Origin: Lewinellaceae bacterium
GTDB lineage: Bacteria; Bacteroidota; Bacteroidia; Chitinophagales; Saprospiraceae
Length of the DNA: 63,170 nt
Assembly (NCBI GenBank): GCA_020636445.1
Contig: JACJXV010000022.1
Coordinates: forward strand, 1 to 63,170
Direction: 5' to 3'
The stretch's first letter is position 1. Each line of letters opens with the position of its first letter. The notes below the pieces were generated by a model. It saw nothing but the letters and a program-made list of their open reading frames with translations. It was not told where the DNA came from and did not search any database. This document shows, piece by piece, positions 1 through 9,367 of the stretch. Made by a program: the position numbers and the translations under genes.

Positions 1-661
1 TTTTCACCGTATAACCTGGCGGGCGTTGAAACTCCGCTGATGGAATTTTTCCCGCCTCTAGCTTAGTGGCCTCCATCGTCAGGACAAGAGCACCGTTGTT
101 GATGACAATTTCCACCAACAGGGGTATACCAGGAAGACCCGTTGTGCTGAAACCCATCGACCCGGTAAGCGAGCCGCCCCGGGCTGAATTGCGTTTGGGT
201 AAGCGCAACTGGTCAGTAATCCACATCTGCTGCACAGCTTCCTGCCCATCCTGGAGGGTAGTTACCTGGTATTTTCGACAGGTATAGCCCATAATCTCCT
301 GCGTCTCATCCAGCGCTTTCACCTCTGGAGTCGACTGGGTTGCATTAGTGGCCACCATATCCTCCTCACTTACGGTATAGACGGTCCTGGTGGGGTCCTG
401 TACAATGAATCTGTCATTTGTTTTTTCGTTGATTACCACCCGCCCAAACATAGTATCCATCAACCCACCCCGAATCCAGGTAATTGTTCCGGTTTTGGCG
501 TATTTGAGAATCATATTGGTGGGCATAAAGCCCGCCATTTCTGCCGCATTATCTCCAGTTACCGTGTACGAATAATGAATCGTCCCGTAAAACGTTTTCT
601 GGGCGGGCAAGCTACCCAGGCAGAGAATAAGTACCCCCAGGCAAAAATAGATCTTGGACAT
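1..661 (-). CDS. DUF4412-like secreted protein (3' end outside window)
   Basis: This reading frame has no stop from an ATG at 661 down to base 1, so about 220 residues are visible and the C-terminus lies outside the window. It opens with a signal peptide (MSKIYFCLGVLILCLGSLPA) and continues FYGTIHYSY, a middle EIMGYTCRKYQV, then MWITDQLRLP. The pattern of beta-strands with a 'GYxCxKY' motif followed by 'W.T..L' is typical of periplasmic or secreted DUF4412 / GLPGLI-type proteins of Bacteroidota, whose function is unknown. A TTGLPG motif near residue 175 also recalls GLPGLI. The start sits beside the signal peptide, which supports it. Family assignment is from memory of motifs and is moderately sure. 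Confidence 0.6.
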   Translation of the reverse strand, partial: MSKIYFCLGVLILCLGSLPAQKTFYGTIHYSYTVTGDNAAEMAGFMPTNMILKYAKTGTITWIRGGLMDTMFGRVVINEKTNDRFIVQDPTRTVYTVSEEDMVATNATQSTPEVKALDETQEIMGYTCRKYQVTTLQDGQEAVQQMWITDQLRLPKRNSARGGSLTGSMGFSTTGLPGIPLLVEIVINNGALVLTMEATKLEAGKIPSAEFQRPPGYTVK

Positions 662-733
662 GCCAGTTGTTTTAGTGTCTCGAAAAGGTAATTATTATTT
701 GTTGGATAGAAAGATGTGTTCTGCTTTTTTAAA

Positions 734-756
734 CGTCAATAAACGTTTAATTGACG
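734..756. promoter_or_regulatory. Near-perfect palindrome upstream of the DUF4412-like gene
   Basis: CGTCAAT, then TAAACGTTTA overlapping its edge, then TTGACG form an inverted repeat with one unpaired base, 73 bp upstream of the start at 661. The core decamer TAAACGTTTA occurs twice more at 17806 and 17826. It could be an operator or a hairpin between the divergent transcription units. No function is assigned. Confidence 0.35.
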
Positions 757-819
757 ACTATCCAGGTAGCAAGAACCGATATTGGCATGGCCATTACTTC
801 CTTGTAACCTGCGTTCACG

Positions 820-1352
820 ATGAAAAGTAATCGCCGCCGTAAACCCCTGCGGGCAGACTGGTGGGATTATAGCCTAAGTGCTGGTTATTTTCTTACTTTA
901 TGCACCAAGGATCGGGAACATCACTTCGGCTATATAGCCAATGGTAAAATGAACCTATCGGAGATCGGTGTCATTGCTCGGCATCGCTGGCAAGATATCC
1001 CTCATTATTTTCCCTTTTCCTCTCTGGGAGAATTTGTAATTATGCCCGACCATATTCATGGCATATCATCCTGGACAACCCTGTGGGGGACAACCCGGTA
1101 GGGTCGCGATTAATCGCGACCCTACCGGGGGGATTTGCAGGAAGCAAAAACCCTATGTTCCATCAAAATATTTCCCGAATCATTCGTTGGTTCAAAGGGA
1201 GGGTTTGTTATGAATCCCAAAAAATAAACCCGCAATTCGCCTGGCAATCCTTATTCTATGACCGCATTATCCGCAATGAAAAGGAATTCAACAGCATCAC
1301 TCATTACATTCAGAATAACCCGGGTAAATGGCATCATCATCGCCCAACCTAA
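820..1352 (+). pseudogene. REP-associated tyrosine transposase (RAYT, IS200-like), frameshifted
   Basis: Two overlapping frames make one transposase. 820-1101 encodes the N-terminal half (ADWWDYSLSAGYFLTLCTKDRE ... FVIMPDHIHG), which holds the HUH metal-binding motif HIH. The frame starting near 1083 carries on with the C-terminal half (RIIRWFKG ... FYDRIIRNEKEF ... HYIQNNPGKW), including the tyrosine of the Y-I-x-x-N-P block expected to be catalytic in Y1/RAYT enzymes. The frames meet just after HIHG. Losing one base from the expected 'GGC ATA ATC ATC' would explain the shift. In the upstream frame a TAG inside the palindrome at 1094-1129 ends translation. Full length would be about 178 residues, normal for RAYTs. 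The stop at 1352 overlaps the stop of the convergent TPR gene by four bases. It is probably inactive. Confidence 0.85.
1094..1129. repeat. 36-bp perfect palindrome inside the RAYT gene
   Basis: The left arm CCCGGTAGGGTCGCGATT is followed directly by its exact reverse complement. It sits in the reading frame between the HUH motif and the RIIRWFKG segment, translated as PVGSRLIATLPG in the downstream frame. Related palindromes occur at 45939-45960 and 46171-46198, both at another RAYT remnant, so this looks like the REP-type target or partner repeat of this transposase family. Confidence 0.85.
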
Positions 1353-3001
1353 AGCAATTCTCCTTCCGGCCGGAGCCGGGCCGTCTGTTCTGCCGCATCC
1401 TGGGCAATCGCCTGCAGGGCTCTGGTGGCTTCTGCCTCCCGTTCCTTGTTCCCGGTAGCTTTTGCTGCTTGCTGGAGCCCCAGCAATACCCGTCGGCGAT
1501 TAGGTCCCCGTTTAGCTGCCGCATCAAACTGGGTGATCGCCTCAGCAGCCCGTCCATTAGCGAGGAGCCACTCGGCGTAAAGTTCCCGCGAAGGTTGCAC
1601 GATATGAGGAGGGCCGTAGCTGTAACTGGCCAGGTCTTCAGCATCTGACGCCGCCTTAAGCCAGCGTTCAGCTTCTTTTTTTTGCCCTTGCAAATCTGCC
1701 AACAGGCCTCGCAGTTCCAATTCCAGGACCTCCGCTTGTTGCAAGTCGAGCTTATTGGGGGCTTCACGATTGGCCCCGGCAGCACTGCACATGGGGATCC
1801 CGGTATCGCCAACGAGCTGTGTGGTTCGCTTGCGGGCATCTTCCATCGTGGCAATCGTCTGCGACAGCAGCGCTTGATCCCCCCGGGCATGAGCGTTACG
1901 CCCAATCAGGTAATCATAAATGGCCCGTACACTAATATTCAGATCAGCACGATCCTCAAGCGTGATTGCCGCCTCGGCACTCTGCCAATCGCCGGTTTCC
2001 ACCAAATAATTGCCTTTCATTTCTATCAGGTAGGAGCGTGCTGATATATTGGGTTTTTCCCGGCAGTATTGATCCATACGCTGCATTAGCGTTCGGGCTT
2101 CTTTCTGATTACCTTGCTGCAGATATCCATACATCAGCCAGTGAAAAGCATGGTAGCTACGGGCTGCATTATCAAGATCATTGCGCAGCATGCGTTTCAC
2201 GCTAGCCTCCCAGGAAGCCACATTCGAACTAACCACCCGATCCCACATTCCGAGTGCTACGTAGATATGCGAAGGCATGTGCAAGGCATGTGCGGCGTCG
2301 GGTGCCACCTCGGCGTAGCTATCCGCTGCCGTAAGGGCCAAATAAGCATGCCCGGGATCATCATAAGAATGAATGAGGTAATGGAGTGCGCCCGGGTGAC
2401 GGGGGTTTTCGGCCAGAATTCCCCGCACGATGGCGGCACCGCGTTCATAAGCTTCCTCATCGCGCCCTACAGGAACGGCTCCCAATATGGATAATGCATA
2501 CAAAGAAGCTACCTCATGGTTATTTGGATACTGTTCATATAAATGCCCCAGGTAGTCCGCATAGGCCTTATCACGGGTAACCTTATCTCCTTCGCCATAG
2601 AGAATCTCTGCGGCCTGCAATAGCTCGCGCTCTAAATCGGTTTTGGCCAGGGCAACGCGCTCCTCGGCACTAGCCCCTAAACGTTCCAAGGCCTCCCGGC
2701 CGGCAGGATAGTCCTGCTGCCGCCACAGCGGATGGTTATAGGTAAGTGCTTCTCCCCAATAGGCCATCACCATATCCGGGTCAAGTTCTCTGGCCTCCAC
2801 AAAAGCAGCATGGGCATCCTCGTATTCAAAACTATGCAGTAATAATAATCCCCGCTCAAAATGAGGGATTGCCTCTGGCTTGCCAGTAACCTGAATATGG
2901 ATTTCGCCGAGTTGTGCCTGTTCTACGGATTGCTGTTGTTGACGGCAGCTTCCCAGGAAAAAGCTTCCCAAAAGCGTTATTACCGCAAAGTATCTGGTCA
3001 T
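1349..3001 (-). CDS. TPR-repeat lipoprotein
   Basis: This protein of about 550 residues begins MTRYFAVITLLGSFFLGSC, a lipoprotein signal with lipobox LGSC, so it is probably anchored in an envelope membrane. The ATG at 3001 is chosen because the frame upstream of it is not signal-like. Tetratricopeptide-like helices follow (FERGLLLLHSFEYEDAHAAF, ALHYLIHSYDDP, HALHMPSHIYVALGMWDRV, YHAFHWLMYGYLQQGNQ). The HMPSHIY block is characteristic of a family of secreted TPR proteins of unknown role found in many bacteria. The C-terminal third contains further helical repeats. It is the last gene before the convergent RAYT and overlaps it only at the stop codon. It shares a strand with the tricorn-like gene upstream, but a terminator separates them. 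Confidence 0.75.
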   Translation of the reverse strand: MTRYFAVITLLGSFFLGSCRQQQQSVEQAQLGEIHIQVTGKPEAIPHFERGLLLLHSFEYEDAHAAFVEARELDPDMVMAYWGEALTYNHPLWRQQDYPAGREALERLGASAEERVALAKTDLERELLQAAEILYGEGDKVTRDKAYADYLGHLYEQYPNNHEVASLYALSILGAVPVGRDEEAYERGAAIVRGILAENPRHPGALHYLIHSYDDPGHAYLALTAADSYAEVAPDAAHALHMPSHIYVALGMWDRVVSSNVASWEASVKRMLRNDLDNAARSYHAFHWLMYGYLQQGNQKEARTLMQRMDQYCREKPNISARSYLIEMKGNYLVETGDWQSAEAAITLEDRADLNISVRAIYDYLIGRNAHARGDQALLSQTIATMEDARKRTTQLVGDTGIPMCSAAGANREAPNKLDLQQAEVLELELRGLLADLQGQKKEAERWLKAASDAEDLASYSYGPPHIVQPSRELYAEWLLANGRAAEAITQFDAAAKRGPNRRRVLLGLQQAAKATGNKEREAEATRALQAIAQDAAEQTARLRPEGELL

Positions 3002-3089
3002 ATGGATAGGTGTAAAAATGGGTAAACAATCTCTTAAAGTTAAGGAATTCTCTTTAACCGATGGAATTGTGGCAAACAAGGGATTGTAT

Positions 3090-3136
3090 AAAAAAGTCAT
3101 CCCGCGTTCCGGACCAGGCCAAAACGCGGGATGACT
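3090..3136 (-). terminator. Intrinsic terminator after the tricorn-type protease gene
   Basis: A perfect 14-bp stem (AGTCATCCCGCGTT at 3095-3108 with its complement at 3123-3136) encloses a 14-base loop. Read on the minus strand it is followed at once by a run of six T, the classical rho-independent layout. It lies 27 bases beyond the stop codon at 3163. Confidence 0.85.
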
Positions 3137-3162
3137 ACACATTCACTACTCGCGTGCTATGT

Positions 3163-6100
3163 TTAATTCTTGCGGGCAGGCTTTGAATAAGGCGGCGGAA
3201 CCACCTTGGGAGTGGGTTCCTGTTGCAATAAACGCAAAGCCTCCTGCACGGCGCGCTCCAGCTGCGGATCGCGGCCTTCGGCTGCAGATTTAGCATCCAG
3301 GCGAACTTCAATATCCGGTGGAATGCCTTCATTTTCACCTACCCAGCGGTTGTTGATCGGATCAAAAACTGCATTATCCGGCGCGGTGAGTGTTCCTCCA
3401 TCCACCAGGGCATAGTGGACCGATGATTTCACCAGGCCACCCCAGGTACGGGTACCAATCAGCGGACCAGCTTTTTGCTGGCGAAAGGCCCAGGGAAAGT
3501 AATCCCCGCCGGATCCTGCTCTTTCGTTGATCAACAGCACTTTAGGCCCTAAAATGCCTGCGGGTAAGCGGAAGGGCTTACCATTGGGCACTTCATTGGT
3601 GATGGCCGCACGCAGATGGCGCGTCATCAGGTCAACCATATAATCATCCAGAGATCCGCCACCATTAAAGCGTTCATCAATCACGGCACCCGCTTTATCC
3701 TGCTGGGCAAAAAAGTACCGGTTGAAGGATACGAAGCCCGGCCCGCCCGTATTAGGTACCCAAACGTATGCCAGTTGCCCCTTGGACAACTCGTCTACTT
3801 TGCGACGATTGTCCTCTACCCAGGCCCGTTGCCGAAGTGCATTTTCGCTGCGAATCGGCTCGACGGTAATCGTCCAGGAACCTTCCAGGCCCGGCTTATC
3901 ATTGATATGGAGTACGGTTTGGCGGCCCACAGTCCCGTCGAGCAGCCGGTAGGGATCATCATTCCCCGTGAGCGGTTCTCCATCGACACCTACCCAATAA
4001 TTGCCTTCGGCAACTTTTAGATTGGGCTGATCCAGTGGTGCTGTTAATCCTGGATTCCAACTTTCGGAGGTTAGAATACGCTTGATGCGCCACCCGCCAT
4101 TTTCCAAAGCCAGGTCGGCACCGAGCAGCCCTACCCAGGAAGTGTCGACCTCTGGGTAATCTCCTCCACGGACAAAGCTATGGCCCACTGATAATTCGCC
4201 ATTCACCTGATCCAGGATATAGGTCAGGTCATCGCGGTGACGAACATAGGGGACGAGTGGAGCATAGCGATCATGCACTTCATTCCAGTCGCGACCATGC
4301 ATTCCGGGGTCATAGAAATAATCACGCTCATAGCGCCAGGCTTCTTCAAACATCTGCTTCCACTCCGCCATGCGATCCAGCTGGGTGCGTAAATTCAGCG
4401 TCAGGTTATTCCCACCATTGCCGGGAGGGCGATCTGTACCCACTACTTTCCAGCGCCCCATGGCCTGCAATAGCATTTTTTTGCCATCGGCAGAAACCGA
4501 TACCTGCCGTACCCCGGTGGCAAATTCTTCGGGCTTTCGCCCCTCGAGGGTAAACTTATGTAAGGTCATCCCCGGACTTCCCGGCTTAAATTCCCCGATA
4601 AACACCGACCCCTTGGGGCCACTGATCATCATGGCGTAATTACCTGTTGGCATTGGCAGAGCCAATGTCCGGCGGTCTAGCCGATCCCAATCAATACGCA
4701 CGCTCTTTGCATCGGCCGTTTTGGTTGAATCAGCTGGTGCTTTAGGGGATGCCTTGGTTTTGGTGGTATCGGGTTCTTCATCGCTCTTGAGCGGAAAAGG
4801 AGTAGGGTCATCATTGCGCAATACGACAACATAGGCACCGTATTCCGGGTCAGCCAATATGGCACTGGTATTTGCCCAACCGGACCCCAGCGCGACATCG
4901 GTACTCGCCAGGAAATACAAATGGCGCCCGTCACGATCCCAAGCAGGGGAGCCTGCATCCGCCATTGGGTCCGTCAGCGGTTTTGCCTCTCCAGTGGTTA
5001 CCGACCAGGCCGTAATCCGCCGGAAGTTATTCTCAGCCGTACGAGAATAAGCCAGCCACTGGGAATCAGGCGACCAGGTCAGGCCCATTCCCCCTCGTTC
5101 AATGTTGGCACCACCCACGTCGGCCGTACGAATTTTTCCTGTTTCCAACTCCACTACGCGGATGCGGACATCATCATCGACAAAAGCCAGGTTTTTGCCA
5201 TCGGGTGACCAGGTAGGTTCCCAGGCGAATTTGGATTCACCGATATCAATCCGGCGCGGGGTTCCCATACCATCCTGGTCGCCAACCCACAGTCCATAGC
5301 CCTGGCCACCAGCGTCCGAAAACCAGGCTATTTTTGTTCCATCGGGCGACCATACCGGCGCCCGGTCAGCAGCATCAGAACTCTTGGTCAGGTTGCGGGA
5401 GTCGCCGTTCTCCACCGGTACGGTAAATATTTCGCCGCGAGCTTCCACCACAGCACGCTTGCCACTTGGTGATAAAGAGGCAGCACGGACATTGCCCGAA
5501 ACGCTCTCCCAGCGGGTGGCTGCCCAGGGGAAGTCACCGCGAACATTGATGGTGAGCTGACGGGTGTTGCCATTGTTAGGATCTAACAGATGTAGATACC
5601 CTTCGCGTTCTATGATTAGCTGGCCGGTGGTACCCCCCAGCCACTTTACATCGGCGCCTTTAAACTTCGTTAATTGCTTTAATGCTCCGTTTCCTACGCT
5701 GTACGACCAAACATTGGCGACCCCATCGCGGTCGGAAAGAAAATAGACCATATTCCCCAACCATAGGGGCTGCACATCCGTTGTTCGCTCGTTCGGGATC
5801 AAGGTTTCCTGCAGGTTGTCGAGATTCAGAATACTCAGTGGGGTATTTTGTCCACCCCGGTAAGCACGCCATTCGATATCCCAACGGGTAACGCGGTCAA
5901 CCACCATGCGCTTACCGTCCGGCGCATAGGCGCCATCATTCCCATAGGGAGAGGGCAGCATGGCAGAGGGTCCGCCCTGGGTCGACACGGTCCATAAGCG
6001 ATTAAATCCGGTGGGTGCTGTTTCCCGGGAAGAAGCATACAGTACCCGCTGCCCATCCGGTGTCCAGCCACGCGTTGTAGCTCCTGATGGGTGCCAGGTA

Positions 6101-6435
6101 AGGCGGGTAGGCATACCCCCTTCTACACTTACTACATAAACGGAAGTAGTACCGGAGCGGTTGGAGGTAAAAGCGATCCAACGGCCATCAGGTGAAAAGT
6201 GCGGGTCACTCTCTACGGCAGCAGTGCTGGTCAGGCGGCGGGCTTCGCCTCCTGTCTTGTCCACCACCCAAAGGTCGGCACCGTAGGTAAATGCAATTGA
6301 CTGCGCACTGATAGTAGGTTGGCGAAGCAGGCGCGTCCCCTGTGCCAAGGCGGCGGTACTCCCCCACCCCATGAGCATAGTCAGGGAAACAACCAGGGCT
6401 AATACCCTGAAGATAGGCGTTCGGTTGGTATACAT
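3163..6435 (-). CDS. Tricorn-type S41 protease with beta-propeller
   Basis: About 1090 residues. A signal peptide (ending near STAALAQG) precedes a long series of TolB/WD-like blades with SPDGRWIAF-type repeats (HFSPDGRW, WTPDGQRV, WSPDGTKI, WSPDGKNL, WSPDSQWL). A charged linker rich in K, T and D near residue 650 and a PDZ-like region follow. The C-terminal S41 peptidase core includes NERAGSGGDYFPWAF, with the probable nucleophilic serine near residue 975. Tricorn homologues degrade oligopeptides; this one should act in the periplasm or outside the cell. The serine is followed by Gly rather than the Asp of archaeal tricorn, so P1 specificity may differ. The start at 6435 is chosen because it begins the signal peptide; an open frame extends upstream to 6708 but lacks sense. 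Confidence 0.9.
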   Translation of the reverse strand: MYTNRTPIFRVLALVVSLTMLMGWGSTAALAQGTRLLRQPTISAQSIAFTYGADLWVVDKTGGEARRLTSTAAVESDPHFSPDGRWIAFTSNRSGTTSVYVVSVEGGMPTRLTWHPSGATTRGWTPDGQRVLYASSRETAPTGFNRLWTVSTQGGPSAMLPSPYGNDGAYAPDGKRMVVDRVTRWDIEWRAYRGGQNTPLSILNLDNLQETLIPNERTTDVQPLWLGNMVYFLSDRDGVANVWSYSVGNGALKQLTKFKGADVKWLGGTTGQLIIEREGYLHLLDPNNGNTRQLTINVRGDFPWAATRWESVSGNVRAASLSPSGKRAVVEARGEIFTVPVENGDSRNLTKSSDAADRAPVWSPDGTKIAWFSDAGGQGYGLWVGDQDGMGTPRRIDIGESKFAWEPTWSPDGKNLAFVDDDVRIRVVELETGKIRTADVGGANIERGGMGLTWSPDSQWLAYSRTAENNFRRITAWSVTTGEAKPLTDPMADAGSPAWDRDGRHLYFLASTDVALGSGWANTSAILADPEYGAYVVVLRNDDPTPFPLKSDEEPDTTKTKASPKAPADSTKTADAKSVRIDWDRLDRRTLALPMPTGNYAMMISGPKGSVFIGEFKPGSPGMTLHKFTLEGRKPEEFATGVRQVSVSADGKKMLLQAMGRWKVVGTDRPPGNGGNNLTLNLRTQLDRMAEWKQMFEEAWRYERDYFYDPGMHGRDWNEVHDRYAPLVPYVRHRDDLTYILDQVNGELSVGHSFVRGGDYPEVDTSWVGLLGADLALENGGWRIKRILTSESWNPGLTAPLDQPNLKVAEGNYWVGVDGEPLTGNDDPYRLLDGTVGRQTVLHINDKPGLEGSWTITVEPIRSENALRQRAWVEDNRRKVDELSKGQLAYVWVPNTGGPGFVSFNRYFFAQQDKAGAVIDERFNGGGSLDDYMVDLMTRHLRAAITNEVPNGKPFRLPAGILGPKVLLINERAGSGGDYFPWAFRQQKAGPLIGTRTWGGLVKSSVHYALVDGGTLTAPDNAVFDPINNRWVGENEGIPPDIEVRLDAKSAAEGRDPQLERAVQEALRLLQQEPTPKVVPPPYSKPARKN

Positions 6436-6551
6436 TTCTATTTTTTGGTTAAAGAATACAATAGACATATTCAGCAAACTATTGCTTGCATAAGTTATGC
6501 CTGACCCACTCTGATTAGGGAAACACCCAATCAGAAATGCCAAGACATACA

Positions 6552-6591
6552 CGCGTCGAAGGGGTTGGGTAGCACCAATCCCTTCGACGTG
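6552..6591. other. Long hairpin between rbfA and the tricorn-type gene
   Basis: GTCGAAGGGGTTGG pairs with CCAATCCCTTCGAC around a six-base loop. Flanking bases extend the stem to about 17 bp with G-U pairs. Neither strand shows a strong T-run after it, so it may be a weak terminator for rbfA or an RNA-level structure upstream of the protease gene. Confidence 0.45.
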
Positions 6592-6716
6592 CTTATATCC
6601 TATCAAGTTGCGGATTCTTGCGCATTTAGCCAAAAATACGCGCAGAAAAGAGAGATATGCGCCGTTTTTACACCCAATTAAGGTAATTCTGGGGCCAAGC
6701 CCCTGCATTGGTTTTA

Positions 6717-7100
6717 CTACTCTTCCTCATCGGCCTTCCCCATCTGATCATTGGCGTGTAGCTGTTGAAAGAGATCATTGAGGCGGTACATTTCATCAAG
6801 CGTATCATCGAGGTAAAAATCAATTTCCGGAAGCCGACGCACATGGCGGCGCAGGCGAACCCCCAGTGACTGTCGCAGGCGGGTCCGTTCTTCTTCCATC
6901 TCTAAAATGACCGCTTGCTTATTCTCGGTATTGAATACACTCAAATATATTTTTGCCAACCCCATATCCGGAGTCATCTTTACGGCCGTTACCGTAACCA
7001 ACGGAGTTGCCCCAAAAATGTATGTACCTTCGGATTGTAGCACCTGGCTAAAATGCCGCTTCACAAGTTCGGCTACTTGTTTTTGCTTGATCGTTTCCAT
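6717..7100 (-). CDS. rbfA: Ribosome-binding factor A
   Basis: 127 residues from METIKQKQVAELVKRHFSQV. RbfA is a KH-type protein that binds the 30S subunit and helps mature the 5' end of 16S rRNA; it acts in the cytoplasm and matters in the cold. Family features visible are the N-terminal helix with IxxxLxxIL-like spacing, VTVTAVKMTPDMGLAKIYLSV in the middle, and the RLRRHVRRLPEIDFYLDDTLD block near residues 80-100 that is diagnostic of RbfA. The acidic C-terminus (KADEEE) is common in Bacteroidota. The ATG at 7100 is chosen by alignment of the N-terminus to the family. It is divergent from recG across a 137-bp spacer. Confidence 0.9.
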   Translation of the reverse strand: METIKQKQVAELVKRHFSQVLQSEGTYIFGATPLVTVTAVKMTPDMGLAKIYLSVFNTENKQAVILEMEEERTRLRQSLGVRLRRHVRRLPEIDFYLDDTLDEMYRLNDLFQQLHANDQMGKADEEE

Positions 7101-7237
7101 ATTGCAAAGTAAGGGATTATACCCTGAATTACCCAAACAATAATTCGGGGCAATCCGTTCTAAGCAGGAAAGAAAGTTGCACAACCGGCAACATTTTGTT
7201 TATTTTAGAGGGTTATTTCATTTTTGTTGTCATCACG

Positions 7238-9346
7238 ATGTCTGATTTACTAACTACTTCGGTTGAATACCTCAAAGGCGTGGGGCCTAAGCGGGCTGAG
7301 TTACTGCGCAAGGAACTTGGGGTGGAAACCTTTGGTGATTTACTGAATCAGTACCCTTTCCGGTATATCGACAAAACACAATTCCATCGCATTGGTGAAA
7401 TTCAGGAAGAGAATACTTACGTGCAGTTACGCGGTATTCTACGGCGACTTGATCTGATTGGCGAAGGCCGCAAACGTCGCTTGTCGGGGCAATTCCGTGA
7501 TGAATCCGGAGTTGTTGACCTCGTTTGGTTTTCGGGGGTTCACTTTCTCCAGAAACAGTTGGTCGTGGGTCAGGAATATATCCTCTACGGCCGGGTCAAT
7601 GCGTTTCGCGATCAATATTCTATTGCTCATCCGGAGATGGAGGTGTATACTCCGGAAGCAGCCCAAACCGCCAGTTTTTTTGCACCTGTTTATCCCAGTA
7701 CCGAAAAATTAAATAATCAGGGGCTGGACGCCAAAACGCGCCGACGGTTGACGCGGATACTTCTCGACCGCCTAACTCCTGCCGAGGTTCCGGAAAACCT
7801 ACCTGATTACCTGTTGCAAAAACTACGCTTTTGTTCCCGGCTCGAAGCACTGGAGGGTATTCATTTTCCCAAATCGGCAGAACAACTGGAAGCGGCTCGT
7901 AATCGCCTCAAGTTTGAGGAGTTGTTCTTTTTGCAAATGCGCCTCCTGCAGCTAAAGCGGCGGCGGCAACAATCCGTACGGGGTTTTTCGTTTGACCAAA
8001 TCGGCACTCATTTCAATCACTTTTTTTCGGATATTTTGCCTTTCTCCCTAACCGAAGCCCAGAAACGCGTGCTGCGGGAAATCCGCCGCGACCTGGGTAG
8101 CGGCATTCAGATGAATCGCTTACTGCAGGGAGATGTAGGCAGTGGCAAGACCGTTGTCGGGTTTATGACGATGCTCATGGCTGTCGATAATGGCTACCAG
8201 GCTTGCCTGATGGCGCCCACGGAAATCCTGGCCCAACAGCACTACCTTTCCATTAGTGCCTACGGCGAGGCGATGGGGCTTGAGGTGGCCTTTCTGGCCG
8301 GCAGTGTCAAGGGCAAAAAACGTCAAGCCATCCTCGACAAACTGGCCTCTGGCGAAATTCACCTGATCATCGGTACGCATGCTTTATTGGAGGATCCCGT
8401 GGTTTTTCACCGCCTGGGCCTGGCCATTACCGATGAGCAACATCGCTTTGGGGTAGAACAACGGGCCCGCTTGTGGCGAAAAAGTCAACCCTATCCGCCC
8501 CATGTACTGGTCATGACCGCTACCCCCATTCCCCGTACCCTGGCGATGACACTTTACGGGGACCTGGACGTATCGGTTATCGACGAACTTCCCCCTGGGC
8601 GCAAAGAGATTATCACGCAACACCGTACGGAGAATCACCGCTTGCGTGTACTCGGGTTCATGCGCGAACAGATTGCTTTGGGCCGACAGGTATATGTGGT
8701 ATACCCCATGATCGAAGAGTCCGAAAAACTGGATTTGAAAAACCTGATGGAAGGCTATGAAGCCCTGAGCCGCGAATTCCCGCCTCCGGAATACCAACTC
8801 AGTATTGTCCATGGCAAGATGAAAGCGGCAGATAAAGACTACGAGATGCAGCGCTTTGTTAGCGGACAAACACAAATCATGGTGGCTACCACCGTGATCG
8901 AGGTGGGCGTCAATGTTCCGAATGCTACGGTTATGGTCATTGAAAACACCGAGCGATTCGGATTGTCCCAATTGCATCAATTACGCGGACGTGTAGGCAG
9001 GGGTGGTGATCAATCGTACTGTCTGCTCATGTCAAGTTTTAAACTGAGTAGCGAGAGCCGGGAACGGATACAAACGATGGTCAGAACAACCGATGGGTTT
9101 CAAATTGCCGAAGCCGACTTACGGTTACGCGGGCCTGGCAATATCGAAGGAACGCAACAAAGTGGCATGATTAACCTGCGGATTGCCGACCTGGCCCGCG
9201 ATGGCCGCATTTTGCAAAGTGCCCGGGAAATTGCCATGCGGATTCTCGATCACGACCCTTCGCTGCAACGGCCCGAACATCAATCGATTAAACAACACCT
9301 GGTCAGCAACAACCGGGAATCGCGGGTCTGGAGCCGCATCAGCTAG
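7238..9346 (+). CDS. recG: ATP-dependent DNA helicase RecG
   Basis: 702 residues. RecG remodels stalled replication forks and Holliday junctions. The N-terminal wedge/OB domain (VEYLKGVGPKRAELL, then LRGILRRLD ... VDLVWFSG) precedes two RecA-like motors. Visible motifs are Walker A QGDVGSGKT near residue 300, Walker B-like ITDEQHRFG (DEQH box), motif III TATPIPRT and motif VI HQLRGRVGRGG, all canonical. The length is normal for bacterial RecG. The ATG at 7238 (MSDLLTTSVEYLKG) is preferred over one 42 bases upstream, because the extra residues MFILEGYFIF are hydrophobic and not part of the family. Confidence 0.95.
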   Translation: MSDLLTTSVEYLKGVGPKRAELLRKELGVETFGDLLNQYPFRYIDKTQFHRIGEIQEENTYVQLRGILRRLDLIGEGRKRRLSGQFRDESGVVDLVWFSGVHFLQKQLVVGQEYILYGRVNAFRDQYSIAHPEMEVYTPEAAQTASFFAPVYPSTEKLNNQGLDAKTRRRLTRILLDRLTPAEVPENLPDYLLQKLRFCSRLEALEGIHFPKSAEQLEAARNRLKFEELFFLQMRLLQLKRRRQQSVRGFSFDQIGTHFNHFFSDILPFSLTEAQKRVLREIRRDLGSGIQMNRLLQGDVGSGKTVVGFMTMLMAVDNGYQACLMAPTEILAQQHYLSISAYGEAMGLEVAFLAGSVKGKKRQAILDKLASGEIHLIIGTHALLEDPVVFHRLGLAITDEQHRFGVEQRARLWRKSQPYPPHVLVMTATPIPRTLAMTLYGDLDVSVIDELPPGRKEIITQHRTENHRLRVLGFMREQIALGRQVYVVYPMIEESEKLDLKNLMEGYEALSREFPPPEYQLSIVHGKMKAADKDYEMQRFVSGQTQIMVATTVIEVGVNVPNATVMVIENTERFGLSQLHQLRGRVGRGGDQSYCLLMSSFKLSSESRERIQTMVRTTDGFQIAEADLRLRGPGNIEGTQQSGMINLRIADLARDGRILQSAREIAMRILDHDPSLQRPEHQSIKQHLVSNNRESRVWSRIS

Positions 9347-9367
9347 CAGGCTGTCAACCGAGAAATT

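Noticed and set aside
6436..6708. 91-codon N-terminal extension of the tricorn-type protease
   Set aside because: The extension lacks family similarity and runs through a hairpin; the signal peptide starts at 6435.
7121..7149. Imperfect hairpin CCCTGAATTA/TAATTCGGGG in the rbfA-recG spacer, considered as a regulatory element
   Set aside because: A short stem with a G-U pair in AT-rich sequence and no clear position relative to either start; insufficient evidence.
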